Positions 1-6,821 of a stretch of 17,464 nucleotides of DNA are shown one piece after another. The notes under the pieces were generated by a model, which saw nothing but the letters and a program-made list of their open reading frames with translations, ran no database searches and was not told where the DNA came from. The DNA is from Bacteroidota bacterium (lineage in GTDB: Bacteria > Bacteroidota > Ignavibacteria > Ignavibacteriales > Ignavibacteriaceae). The stretch covers positions 1 through 17,464 of the forward strand of contig JAEYUD010000158.1 in assembly GCA_023433685.1 (NCBI GenBank), given 5' to 3'. The number at the start of each line of letters is the position of its first letter. Positions within the stretch are counted from its first letter, which is position 1. The position numbers and the translations under genes are program-made.

Positions 1-1553
1 CAGATATATTTCTCAGACGCGGTGAGTGAAAACGGGTACCTTCCCGCGTTAGCGATCATGCTTAGATAAACACTGCTGTCACCCTCTATCTTCAGACTGT
101 AAAGATTTTTATCCATTCCAACAAGGTAAAGTGAGTCTGAACCTGTGGCAATGGCACTCCAGGCAACACCCTGACAATCGGTATTAGGTGGCAGGTGCTT
201 GATCTTTCCGGTAACGGGGTCGGCAAGTTTAAAGCCTTTGTCGAAGTAAAAGAGGAGTTTACCTCCCCTGAATCCGAGGAATCGGGTGCCCTGCGGAATT
301 TCCCTTTCATAAGCAACTGTATCAAGCGGGAATCCAATAGAGTCGAGCCTCACGGTTGTGTAGGTATAGTAGCTTATGTTGGCGATGTTGATGTAATTTG
401 AATCTGTCACAATTCCAAGACCGCCAGAAAAACGGGGAAACCTGACCGGCTTGTCTATCGAGTTGTGATCTTTGTAAACCGTAATTCCGCTGTCGGAATC
501 AACAGCGTAGAGCATTCCCCTGTTAACGGCTATCCTGCCAAGATAACCGGGTGAGGTAAATTCTTTTACAATGGTGAAATGTGACCCCTTCTTGTTCAGC
601 AGGAGTATCCTGTAATCGTTAAGGAAGGCCGCGTATTTGTCGCCCCACTTCACAATTTCATAAATTGGCGCCGGTGTTTCAAGGTGGCTGATGAGTGAAT
701 CCCCCCTGTAAATTTTAAGCCCGTCGTTATAGTCGGAGACTATCAGGTCGTCGCCAAGGGGCTGCACGTTGTATGCCAGACCGTTGGTCTCGAACTGCCT
801 GACCTGCTTCCCGGTCAGATCATAAACGAAAACTCGAGACTCATTGCCCGCCATAAGCACAACGATTATTGCCGTAACGGCACCGGCGGTAATCAGAATG
901 TAATTCCTGTTCATGAATAGTAGCACCAGTAACCCCAAACCTAAACCGATCCACGCGGTACGTTTGAAGGTTGCGAGGAGGGAAGCGAATGAAATTAGCG
1001 AAAGTATAAGCCAACCTGTCTTCCACTTGATTCGCTTCTCATTTAGAAAAAGTGAGAAAAGGTAGATGGCTGTAAAAGAGGTCAGTTCGCCTGTTGTTAT
1101 CGGATGGAGCAGTACACTGGGGCCCTCGGAGGTGTATTTGTAAAGGTCTTTTACAAAGTATTCGACTGAGAATCCGAGGTACATCAGGTCGGAGGCAAGA
1201 GCAAATACAAGATAAGTGAAAAAGAATATCTTGAGTTGCTTCCCGTCCTTGATACCGGAGGCAATTGTGTAGATGATCGGTAACAGGATCACCCTCTTAA
1301 ACCCAAATTCGATCGCCTGAGGCTTGTTATCCGTAAATATTATTGAAAACAGTTCCGCGGCAACGAACAGAAGCATCCATGGTTCCAGCCCGGTCTTTTT
1401 GAACAGCTCCTTCTCACCTCTGAAACGGGCAACTCCCAGGAGTACAAGTGCCACGTAATACCCCAATTGGTTGAAAAAGAGGGCATTCGTCAGGGTTGCC
1501 GCGAATAATAGAAGTGAGAAAAATGCGATGTTTGTTAGTTTCCGGTTGTCCAT
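1..1553 (-). CDS. O-antigen ligase/polymerase-like membrane protein fused to a beta-propeller-like domain (3' end cut by window)
   Basis: I read 517 codons from an ATG at 1551-1553, and the frame stays open past base 1. Residues 1-235 hold about eight or nine hydrophobic helices (near 8-25, 30-42, 58-73, 84-100, 108-128, 157-171, 179-194, 199-214 and 217-234). A loop with HPITTGE (150-156) and the stretch TFKRTAWIGLGLG (195-207) resemble the Wzy_C/O-antigen ligase family, which joins or polymerises lipid-linked glycans at the periplasmic face. From about 238 the protein is soluble and made of short repeated beta-type segments such as VFVYDLTGKQV, LKIYRGDS, GITVYKDHN and DKNLYSLKIEG, like blades of a WD/NHL-type propeller. 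The second half replaces the last helices usual in ligases. Upstream of the start is only a weak AGG. The ligase call is moderate; the propeller call rests on pattern only. Its exact glycan substrate cannot be told. Confidence 0.6.
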   Translation of the reverse strand, partial: MDNRKLTNIAFFSLLLFAATLTNALFFNQLGYYVALVLLGVARFRGEKELFKKTGLEPWMLLFVAAELFSIIFTDNKPQAIEFGFKRVILLPIIYTIASGIKDGKQLKIFFFTYLVFALASDLMYLGFSVEYFVKDLYKYTSEGPSVLLHPITTGELTSFTAIYLFSLFLNEKRIKWKTGWLILSLISFASLLATFKRTAWIGLGLGLLVLLFMNRNYILITAGAVTAIIVVLMAGNESRVFVYDLTGKQVRQFETNGLAYNVQPLGDDLIVSDYNDGLKIYRGDSLISHLETPAPIYEIVKWGDKYAAFLNDYRILLLNKKGSHFTIVKEFTSPGYLGRIAVNRGMLYAVDSDSGITVYKDHNSIDKPVRFPRFSGGLGIVTDSNYINIANISYYTYTTVRLDSIGFPLDTVAYEREIPQGTRFLGFRGGKLLFYFDKGFKLADPVTGKIKHLPPNTDCQGVAWSAIATGSDSLYLVGMDKNLYSLKIEGDSSVYLSMIANAGRYPFSLTASEKYI

Positions 1554-1570
1554 TACCTGACCATCTTGCT

Positions 1571-1613
1571 AAAAAAAAGAAACCTGAATGCTTTATTTAA
1601 AACATTCAGGTTT
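1571..1613 (-). terminator. Intrinsic terminator after the alkaline phosphatase gene
   Basis: Bases 1580-1590 and 1603-1613 form a perfect 11-bp stem (AAACCTGAATG with its complement) around a 12-base AT-rich loop. Read on the minus strand, the stem is followed at once by a T tract (TTTCTTTTTTTT). It lies 27 bp past the phosphatase stop and just before the start of the O-antigen ligase-like gene, so it separates the two transcription units. Confidence 0.85.
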
Positions 1614-1640
1614 CAAAATTACGAAATTAGAAGGAGCGCG

Positions 1641-3275
1641 CTACTTCTTGAAGACACTTTCGATAACATTTCCGAAACTTCCGTTAGGGAACATAATCTT
1701 AAGTTGATTTGCCACAGTGGGTGCTATGTCGGTTATTTCCACTCTTCCGCGGTACTCACCCTTGTTCACGTTCATTCCATAAAAGAGAAGAGGTACATGA
1801 GTGTCATACTCAAAAGGGGAACCGTGCGATGTGCCTTTGGTGTCATGGCTTAACCAACCCGGGTTGTGAACCATCCACGCGTCGCCGCTTCTCTTTTTGT
1901 TTGTGCCAAAAAACAGCTTTGATCTAACAGGGTCGAGCGCGTTCGCACCCTTTTCAAGTTCTGAAACGGGCAGCACATCCCTTATCTCAGGAAATTTCAT
2001 CAGCGCCGGTTTGATTATAGAAACCATCTCTTCTATTGTGGTTTTGTATTTTTTTGCCACATCGTAGTCGAAATAGAACTGATAATTGTTGGTGTTAAGG
2101 ATGAATTTAACCTCATCACCCGCGTTGAAGTGCGTGCGAAGTGCTGACTCAGCCGCTTTTGTGAAAGCTGAAAAGTCGATCAATCCACAATCAATGTGGT
2201 TCTGACGCACGAAACCCGGCACTTCGGCAGCGCCATGATCTGCTGTAAGAAACACGAGGTAATCCCCTTTGGGGAATTGCGTCTTCAGGAAACTCAGCAG
2301 TTCTTTCAGTTCCATGTCAAGTTTTATGTAGCAATCTGCTGTTTCAATTGCCTGTGGCCCGTACCTGTGACCAATATAGTCGGGCGAAGAAAAACTGATG
2401 GCGAGGAGATCGGTGAACTCCCCTTTTCCAAGATTCTCACCTTTGATCGCTTCAATCGCGAACTCTCTCGTCAGGGTGCTTCCCACTGGGGTACCTTCGA
2501 TCGCGCTGAAATTTCCCAAAGCTTTTGTAATCGCGGGGATGTCATGCGGGAAGACAGGGCGTGTTTCACCTTTGAAGAGGCCTTCGTGATCGGAATCATC
2601 GGGCCCGCACATTGTGTATTTCGCCAATGGGTAGCTGGTCTCCCACTTCTGTGTGAGTAGATCGGCCGATCTTTTTTTGGCATTAAATGCGGAAGCCCAC
2701 TGCGGCAGTTCCTTCATATAGTAGGTGCTGGTGATCCAGTTTCCCAGAATCTCATCGAACCAGAAAGCCCCGTTCGCGGAGTGTCCCGCCGGAAGGATGG
2801 AGCTCCTCTCTTTAATGGCAATGCTTATCACTTTCGATTTAAACGAATTGGATATCCTCATCTCGTCGGCTATTGTGTTTACAAGCAGACGGCGCGGGGA
2901 ATATTCACCCTGCTCCGGGGTTCCACCAACCGCGGTGACGGTTTTATCTTCAGCGCAGTAAACCTGTTTACCAAGTTCACGGTCGAACCAGTTGTTTCCT
3001 GCAATTCCGTGCATCCAGGGTGCAGTTCCGGTATAAATGGAAGTGTGGCCGGGACCCGTGAAGGTCGGCACGTATGTATAATGGGTGTTGGTACAACTGT
3101 ACCCGTTCTTAACCAATTCCTTGAATCCCCCCTCCCCAAGAAGATCCCAAAAACGGTAGATGTAGTCATATCTCATTTGGTCGACTACAATTCCCACCAC
3201 TAATTTAGGCTTTTCAGCCTGTTGAGCGTTCGCCACAAAAACAATGGCGAAAACAATTAACAGAAGTTTTTTCAT
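1641..3275 (-). CDS. Secreted PafA-type alkaline phosphatase (alkaline phosphatase superfamily)
   Basis: The 544-residue product starts with a clear signal peptide (MKKLLLIVFAIVFVANA, likely cut before QQ), so it acts in the periplasm or outside. It matches the PafA/nucleotide pyrophosphatase branch of the alkaline phosphatase superfamily, which hydrolyses phosphomonoesters using two zinc ions and a Thr nucleophile. By motif comparison the active site is complete: D32 (VDQM), nucleophile T73 in TFTGPGHTS, N94 (GNNWFD), the K155-E-R157 pair typical of monoesterases rather than diesterases, D299 and H303 (SSPDYIGHRYG), D346-H347 (TADHG) and H484 (GTSHGSP). Length is usual for the family. The gene is divergent from the SDR gene and ends at a strong terminator, so it is probably transcribed alone. 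A role in phosphate scavenging is the family expectation; no Pho box was recognised. Confidence 0.92.
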   Translation of the reverse strand: MKKLLLIVFAIVFVANAQQAEKPKLVVGIVVDQMRYDYIYRFWDLLGEGGFKELVKNGYSCTNTHYTYVPTFTGPGHTSIYTGTAPWMHGIAGNNWFDRELGKQVYCAEDKTVTAVGGTPEQGEYSPRRLLVNTIADEMRISNSFKSKVISIAIKERSSILPAGHSANGAFWFDEILGNWITSTYYMKELPQWASAFNAKKRSADLLTQKWETSYPLAKYTMCGPDDSDHEGLFKGETRPVFPHDIPAITKALGNFSAIEGTPVGSTLTREFAIEAIKGENLGKGEFTDLLAISFSSPDYIGHRYGPQAIETADCYIKLDMELKELLSFLKTQFPKGDYLVFLTADHGAAEVPGFVRQNHIDCGLIDFSAFTKAAESALRTHFNAGDEVKFILNTNNYQFYFDYDVAKKYKTTIEEMVSIIKPALMKFPEIRDVLPVSELEKGANALDPVRSKLFFGTNKKRSGDAWMVHNPGWLSHDTKGTSHGSPFEYDTHVPLLFYGMNVNKGEYRGRVEITDIAPTVANQLKIMFPNGSFGNVIESVFKK

Positions 3276-3366
3276 CTGATCCCGTATCTTTCCTAAAAAA
3301 TGGAGAAATTTACGTATGAAATTAATATTTTATCTCAAAACATAAATAAATTTCCGGTGAATTAAT
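3276..3366. promoter_or_regulatory. Divergent intergenic region, probable promoters for the phosphatase and SDR genes
   Basis: This 91-bp AT-rich gap separates two divergent genes, so both promoters should lie here. On the minus strand TAAATTTC (3305-3312) is one base from the Bacteroidota -7 consensus TAnnTTTG, with TTTTG at 3336-3340; the spacing of about 23 is slightly long. On the plus strand GGTGA at 3356-3360 is a weak ribosome binding site for the SDR gene. No operator palindrome stands out. Confidence 0.3.
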
Positions 3367-4131
3367 ATGAAGAAATGGAGCCTCAAAGGCAAAACAGCTT
3401 TCATAACCGGCGGAACCAAAGGCATAGGCCTTGAAATAGTCTCGGATTTTCTGAAACTTGGTGCCTCCGTGATAACGATCTCCCGCAGTGAGGATAATGT
3501 GGCGCTGATCCTCGATCGCTTTAAAGGTGAAGCGCTTGACGCGTTCGTTTGCGATGTGTCGGTGAAGGAATCACGCCAGGATGTGATCAAAGTGCTCGGG
3601 AAGAAACTCGAACGGCTCGATATTCTGGTTAACAATGCCGGAACAAATATCAGAAAGAAATCTTTTGAATACTCGGATGAAGAGATACGCCAGCTTTTTG
3701 AGCTTAATTATTTTGCCACGGTCGATTTCTGTCGCGGACTTCTTCCCCTGTTGCGTCTTTCTCCGGGAGCCTCAATAGTGAACATCAGTTCGATAGCTTC
3801 GGTGCTCGATGTAGGCACCGGTTTCCCTTATGGATCGGCGAAATCGGCAATGAACCAGTTCTCAAAATCGCTGGCAGCCGAGTGGGGCAAGTACAAAATT
3901 CGTGTTAACGCGGTACTTCCCTGGTTCATTAAAACCCCTTTGACCGAAGGTTATCTCGCGGATGAAGAAAGGTATGAACGCATAATCAGAAGAACGCCTC
4001 TGAACCGTGTTGGCACCCCTGACGAGGTGTCTGCCCTGGTGGCATTTCTCGCGATGGATATTTCATCGTATATCAGTGGTCAGACCATTGCGGTTGATGG
4101 CGGTGTGACGGCGAGCGTGTTTGGTGAATAA
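3367..4131 (+). CDS. SDR family NAD(P)-dependent oxidoreductase
   Basis: This 254-residue protein is a classical short-chain dehydrogenase/reductase. It has the cofactor motif GGTKGIG (15-21) in a Rossmann fold, R40-S41 after the second strand (compatible with NADPH), NNAG (89-92), the structural N114, and the catalytic set S142, Y155 and K159 in YGSAK. The C-terminal part (NAVLPWFIKTPL, then SYISGQTIAVDGG) is typical of tropinone reductase-like and 3-oxoacyl-ACP reductase-like members. The family reduces or oxidises a carbonyl/alcohol; the substrate cannot be told from sequence. ATG at 3367 follows a weak GGTGA. The gene stands alone, facing a minus-strand zinc-ribbon gene across a hairpin. 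Confidence 0.93.
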   Translation: MKKWSLKGKTAFITGGTKGIGLEIVSDFLKLGASVITISRSEDNVALILDRFKGEALDAFVCDVSVKESRQDVIKVLGKKLERLDILVNNAGTNIRKKSFEYSDEEIRQLFELNYFATVDFCRGLLPLLRLSPGASIVNISSIASVLDVGTGFPYGSAKSAMNQFSKSLAAEWGKYKIRVNAVLPWFIKTPLTEGYLADEERYERIIRRTPLNRVGTPDEVSALVAFLAMDISSYISGQTIAVDGGVTASVFGE

Positions 4132-4160
4132 AAAAAGAGGCTGTCTCTAAGGGCAGCCTC
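4130..4160 (-). terminator. Terminator between convergent genes
   Basis: GAGGCTGTC (4137-4145) pairs with GGCAGCCTC (4152-4160) with one G-T wobble around a six-base loop. On the minus strand it is followed by a run of seven Ts (4130-4136), so it is an intrinsic terminator for the zinc-ribbon gene. It may also stop the SDR transcript, though the plus-strand tail is poor in T. Confidence 0.8.
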
Positions 4161-4168
4161 TCAAACAT

Positions 4169-4491
4169 TTAAATAAAGTGTTCTCCCGCGTAGAACGGAT
4201 GGATCATATGTTCATCCTCCTCGGTGCCGTAACAGTGGCTACACTTCTCCACTGTGAAAACGAATTTCTCTTCTTTGTCGGACGCGCCAATAAAATTGAG
4301 TATCGTCTTGCAACTTGAGCATTGAACTATATGATACCGGTGCGCTCTCGAGTAACACTCCGGACAGAGATAACCGAGTTCTTCGTCTTGCAAGCCGGGC
4401 TCAAGCACGAAGAAGCTTCCACATTTTACATTGTTACACTTGGCAAAATGTCTAGCAATAGTACCTTTTTTTGCGATAGCTCCTCCATCAT
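4169..4491 (-). CDS. Small double zinc-ribbon protein, start probably reached through a -1 frameshift
   Basis: The open frame from GTG at 4406-4408 to 4169 gives 79 residues, but the same frame continues upstream for about 33 codons without ATG, GTG or TTG and includes CNNVKCG. With CPEC, CSSC and CSHC this makes four cysteine pairs, enough for two zinc ribbons, so the GTG start would break the first one. An ATGATG at 4486-4491 lies in the other frame and reads into CAA AAA AAG. Slipping back one base on A AAA AAG (4466-4472) joins MMEELSQKK to GTIARHFAKC and yields about 107 residues. The unshifted frame ends after 21 codons. Either this is programmed frameshifting or the A7 run lacks one A (sequencing error or mutation). 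Function is unknown; zinc ribbons of this kind bind nucleic acid or protein partners. A terminator follows directly. Confidence 0.6.
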
Positions 4492-4706
4492 TTTTCGATA
4501 ACTCAACTTAAGATTTTTGCCATACAAAAAGATATATAAAAATTAATACCTGTACCTCCTTTTTGTGCTTGCCTCCAAACTATCTTTTTGTAGCCATGCA
4601 TGATACTCTGGTGAATTGATGGGAAGCGGGTTTTACAGGTCGCTTTCCTTTCGTTAAATTGGGTTTAAATTTTTAATCTTTTTCTTTTTTGCATTCGGAG
4701 AAATCA
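4492..4706. other. AT-rich gap upstream of the zinc-ribbon gene and manB
   Basis: This gap lies between a minus-strand and a plus-strand gene and should hold both promoters, but I cannot place a convincing box. On the minus strand there are two strong Shine-Dalgarno-like runs (GGAGG near 4570-4574 and AGGAGG near 4555-4560) and TATATATC near 4530-4537. A 32-codon reading frame (4503-4601, minus) covers them but shows no family resemblance. Confidence 0.3.
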
Positions 4707-6053
4707 ATGGCTAAAATAGCATGTTTTAAAGCTTATGACATCAGGGGTGTGGTGCCTTCTGAACTTAATGTGGAACTCGCTTATAACATAGCGAGAGGGT
4801 ACAGAAAATTTACAGGCTGTAAAAGCGTGGTGATCGGCCGCGATATCAGAACAAGTTCTGCCGAACTGAGTGAAGCACTTGTGAACGGCTTTCTCGATTC
4901 AGGAGTTGACGTGATCGATATCGGCCTTTGCGGAACAGAAATGGTCTATTTCGGCACATCATTCCTGAATGCCGATGGCGGCATCATGATCACCGCTTCA
5001 CATAACCCGCCCGAGTATAACGGAATGAAATTTGTTCGTGAACGCTCGATCCCTATCAGCTACGACTCAGGCCTTAATACCATCGAAGAGATAATCTCAA
5101 ACGGTGGCTTCGAACCGCTTCCGGAAACAAAGGGTAAATATACACAGCGCGATATATCAGATGAATTCGTTAAACACCTCGGCACATTTTACGATGTTTC
5201 CAAAGTGAAAAAGATGAAGGTGGTCGTAAACGCCGGAAACGGATGTGTCGGCCCAATGCTCGACAGGCTTGAAAAAATACTCCCCGTTGAAATGATCAAG
5301 CTCTTTAACGACCCCGATTCATCATTCCCGAACGGCGTGCCGAATCCAATGATCGAGGAGAACCGCCTCCCCACCATCAACTCGATCAAAGAACACAATG
5401 CCGATCTCGGTGTCGCCTGGGACGGCGACTACGACCGCTGCTTCTTCTTCGACGAGTCAGGTGAGTTCATTGAGGGCTACTACATCGTCGGCATGCTGGC
5501 GAAATCGATCCTCAAAATGAATCCGGGCGAGAAGATCATCCATGACCCAAGACTGGTCTGGAACACGATCGAAGTTTGCAAAGAAACGGGCGGCGAGGCT
5601 GTGCAGTCGAAGAGCGGACATGCTTTCATAAAAGAGAAGATGAGAGAAGTGAACGCCATTTACGGTGGTGAAATGTCGGCTCACCACTACTTCCGCGACA
5701 ATGCCTATTCCGATTCAGGTTTGATCCCCTTTCTGCTCGTTATTCAGCTGATGTCCGAAGAAGGAAAGTCGCTCTCACAGCTTGTAAATGAAATGATCGA
5801 GAAATACCCCTGCTCGGGTGAGATCAACTCGAAGATCGCCGATGCCCCAGGGAAACTCGAGGAAATAAAGGCGAAATACTCAGACGGCGAGTTCGACTAC
5901 ACCGACGGTGTCTCGGTCGATTACGGCAACTGGCGGTTCAACCTCAGAATGTCGAATACCGAGCCTATCATCCGCCTCAATGTGGAAACCGTCGGAGATA
6001 TCGAACTGATGAAAACCAAAACTGCTGAGCTGCTGGGGTTGATCAGAGGGTAG
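4707..6053 (+). CDS. manB: Phosphomannomutase/phosphoglucomutase (ManB/CpsG type)
   Basis: The enzyme interconverts mannose 1- and 6-phosphate (often glucose phosphates too), feeding GDP-sugar and surface polysaccharide synthesis. I chose ATG at 4707 (448 residues) because GGAG stands six bases upstream; an in-frame TTG at 4689 would add six residues. All four alpha-D-phosphohexomutase domains are present: N-terminal CFKAYDIRG (6-14); phosphoserine loop TASHNPPEYNG with catalytic S98; metal-binding loop DGDYDR (239-244); sugar-binding GEMSAHHYF (321-329), with E322 and S324 placed as in the family; and phosphate-binding RMSNTEP (414-420). The text around residues 77-120 is closest, from memory, to enterobacterial CpsG/ManB. 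An O-antigen ligase-like gene nearby fits a role in envelope glycans. No clear terminator follows; the downstream region is repeat-rich. Confidence 0.9.
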   Translation: MAKIACFKAYDIRGVVPSELNVELAYNIARGYRKFTGCKSVVIGRDIRTSSAELSEALVNGFLDSGVDVIDIGLCGTEMVYFGTSFLNADGGIMITASHNPPEYNGMKFVRERSIPISYDSGLNTIEEIISNGGFEPLPETKGKYTQRDISDEFVKHLGTFYDVSKVKKMKVVVNAGNGCVGPMLDRLEKILPVEMIKLFNDPDSSFPNGVPNPMIEENRLPTINSIKEHNADLGVAWDGDYDRCFFFDESGEFIEGYYIVGMLAKSILKMNPGEKIIHDPRLVWNTIEVCKETGGEAVQSKSGHAFIKEKMREVNAIYGGEMSAHHYFRDNAYSDSGLIPFLLVIQLMSEEGKSLSQLVNEMIEKYPCSGEINSKIADAPGKLEEIKAKYSDGEFDYTDGVSVDYGNWRFNLRMSNTEPIIRLNVETVGDIELMKTKTAELLGLIRG

Positions 6054-6801
6054 GGTGTGGAGTCCGCCGCGGCGAATTAGTGTAGAGTGTGGAGAAAGTT
6101 TCGCGGATTTCAAGGATTTTACACAGATTTCACGGATTTTCGTTGATTTTTAGCACGCGCTTGTACCTTTGGGAGATACACACATATTAGACCGATTAAC
6201 GCGGATATTAATTTAAAGGCTGCTCAGAAATGGGTGGCCTTTTAAAATTCTGAACGGTGAATTGAAAGATTGAGGCCACAAGAAGGTTTGAATAGACCGC
6301 GGATTTCGCCGCAGCGAAGCAGATTACGCAGATACACGCGGATTTTTTGTGCACAGATTTCAAATTACTTTGTGGCGCAAGCATCCTTGCTTGCGATTGC
6401 CCGAAGGGCAAGCCTGACATTATTTTTTGAACACGATGGACAAGATTGAACAGGATGAACACGACAATTTAGCCCAAAACCTAAAACCCCGGCACTAACC
6501 CCTAATGCACCATCCCACGAGGTGGCAAGCTGAAAATCCTTTAATATCCCGAAGGGATGCCTGTGGCACTGAAAATCCCCCGAAGGGGCAAGCTGATTCA
6601 GACAGCCTATTCAGACAACCAATTCCGCCAATAAAAAAGCTCGCGGCTTGCCCCGCTGCGCTTTGGGCTACGCCTGCTCGCTTCTTAATGCCCCTTCGGG
6701 GCGATGACATCTTTTTCATCTTTTCCTCCCCTCTCCTTTTAGGAGAGGGGCCGGGGGTGAGGTCGGGTCAAAAGGTAAAAAAGAAAAAGGTAAAAAGGTT
6801 A
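6054..6801. repeat. 748-bp non-coding region made of short repeats and mini-hairpins
   Basis: I see no credible gene here; the open frames crossing it are repeat-derived. Contents in order: a CCGCCGCGGCG palindrome (6064-6074); loose tandem GGATTT/CAGATT words (about 6103-6150 and 6300-6362); a weak stem AAAGGC/GCCTTT (6215-6242) that could end the manB transcript; a hairpin with stem CGCAAGCA (6376-6395); TTGCCC-GAA-GGGCAA (6397-6411); ATCCC-GAA-GGGAT followed by TGCC-TGT-GGCA (6546-6568); CCCC-GAA-GGGG (6578-6588) joined to CTGATTCAGACA (6593-6604), an inverted copy of the element seen at 11577 and 11731; GCCCC-TTC-GGGGC (6690-6702); and a 10-bp stem with loop TTT (6728-6750) next to CCGGGGGTGAGG, a motif I recall as widespread in bacterial intergenic DNA. 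Confidence 0.75.
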
Positions 6802-6821
6802 TCACCTTGTCCTGGATAACC
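6776..6821 (-). terminator. Terminator overlapping the 3' end of kinase A
   Basis: On the minus strand GGTTATC (6815-6821) pairs with GATAACC (6797-6803) around an 11-base loop, and T-rich sequence (TTTTTACCTTTTTCTTTTTT) follows. The stem includes the last codons and the stop of the kinase gene. It looks like an intrinsic terminator. A short hairpin just after a variable region is also a known feature of diversity-generating retroelement targets, so both readings are open. Confidence 0.6.

Noticed and set aside
4503..4601. 32-codon minus-strand frame with GGAGG runs inside
   Set aside because: Too short, no family resemblance, and the Shine-Dalgarno-like runs are within the frame rather than before it. 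It could be a leader peptide but nothing supports that.
4689..4691. TTG as the start of manB
   Set aside because: ATG at 4707 has GGAG at the right distance and gives the family's usual N-terminus; the TTG would put the ribosome binding site inside the gene.
6054..6801. DGR template repeat or reverse transcriptase in the window
   Set aside because: I looked for GGCAGTTGG followed by AAC runs on both strands and for an RT gene and found neither; any such element must be outside the window.
6505..6819. 104-codon plus-strand open frame (and a 74-codon minus frame over the same DNA)
   Set aside because: It runs through mini-hairpins and the CCCCTCTCC-type repeat and translates to the repeat-derived SSPLLLGEGPGVR string often misannotated as protein.
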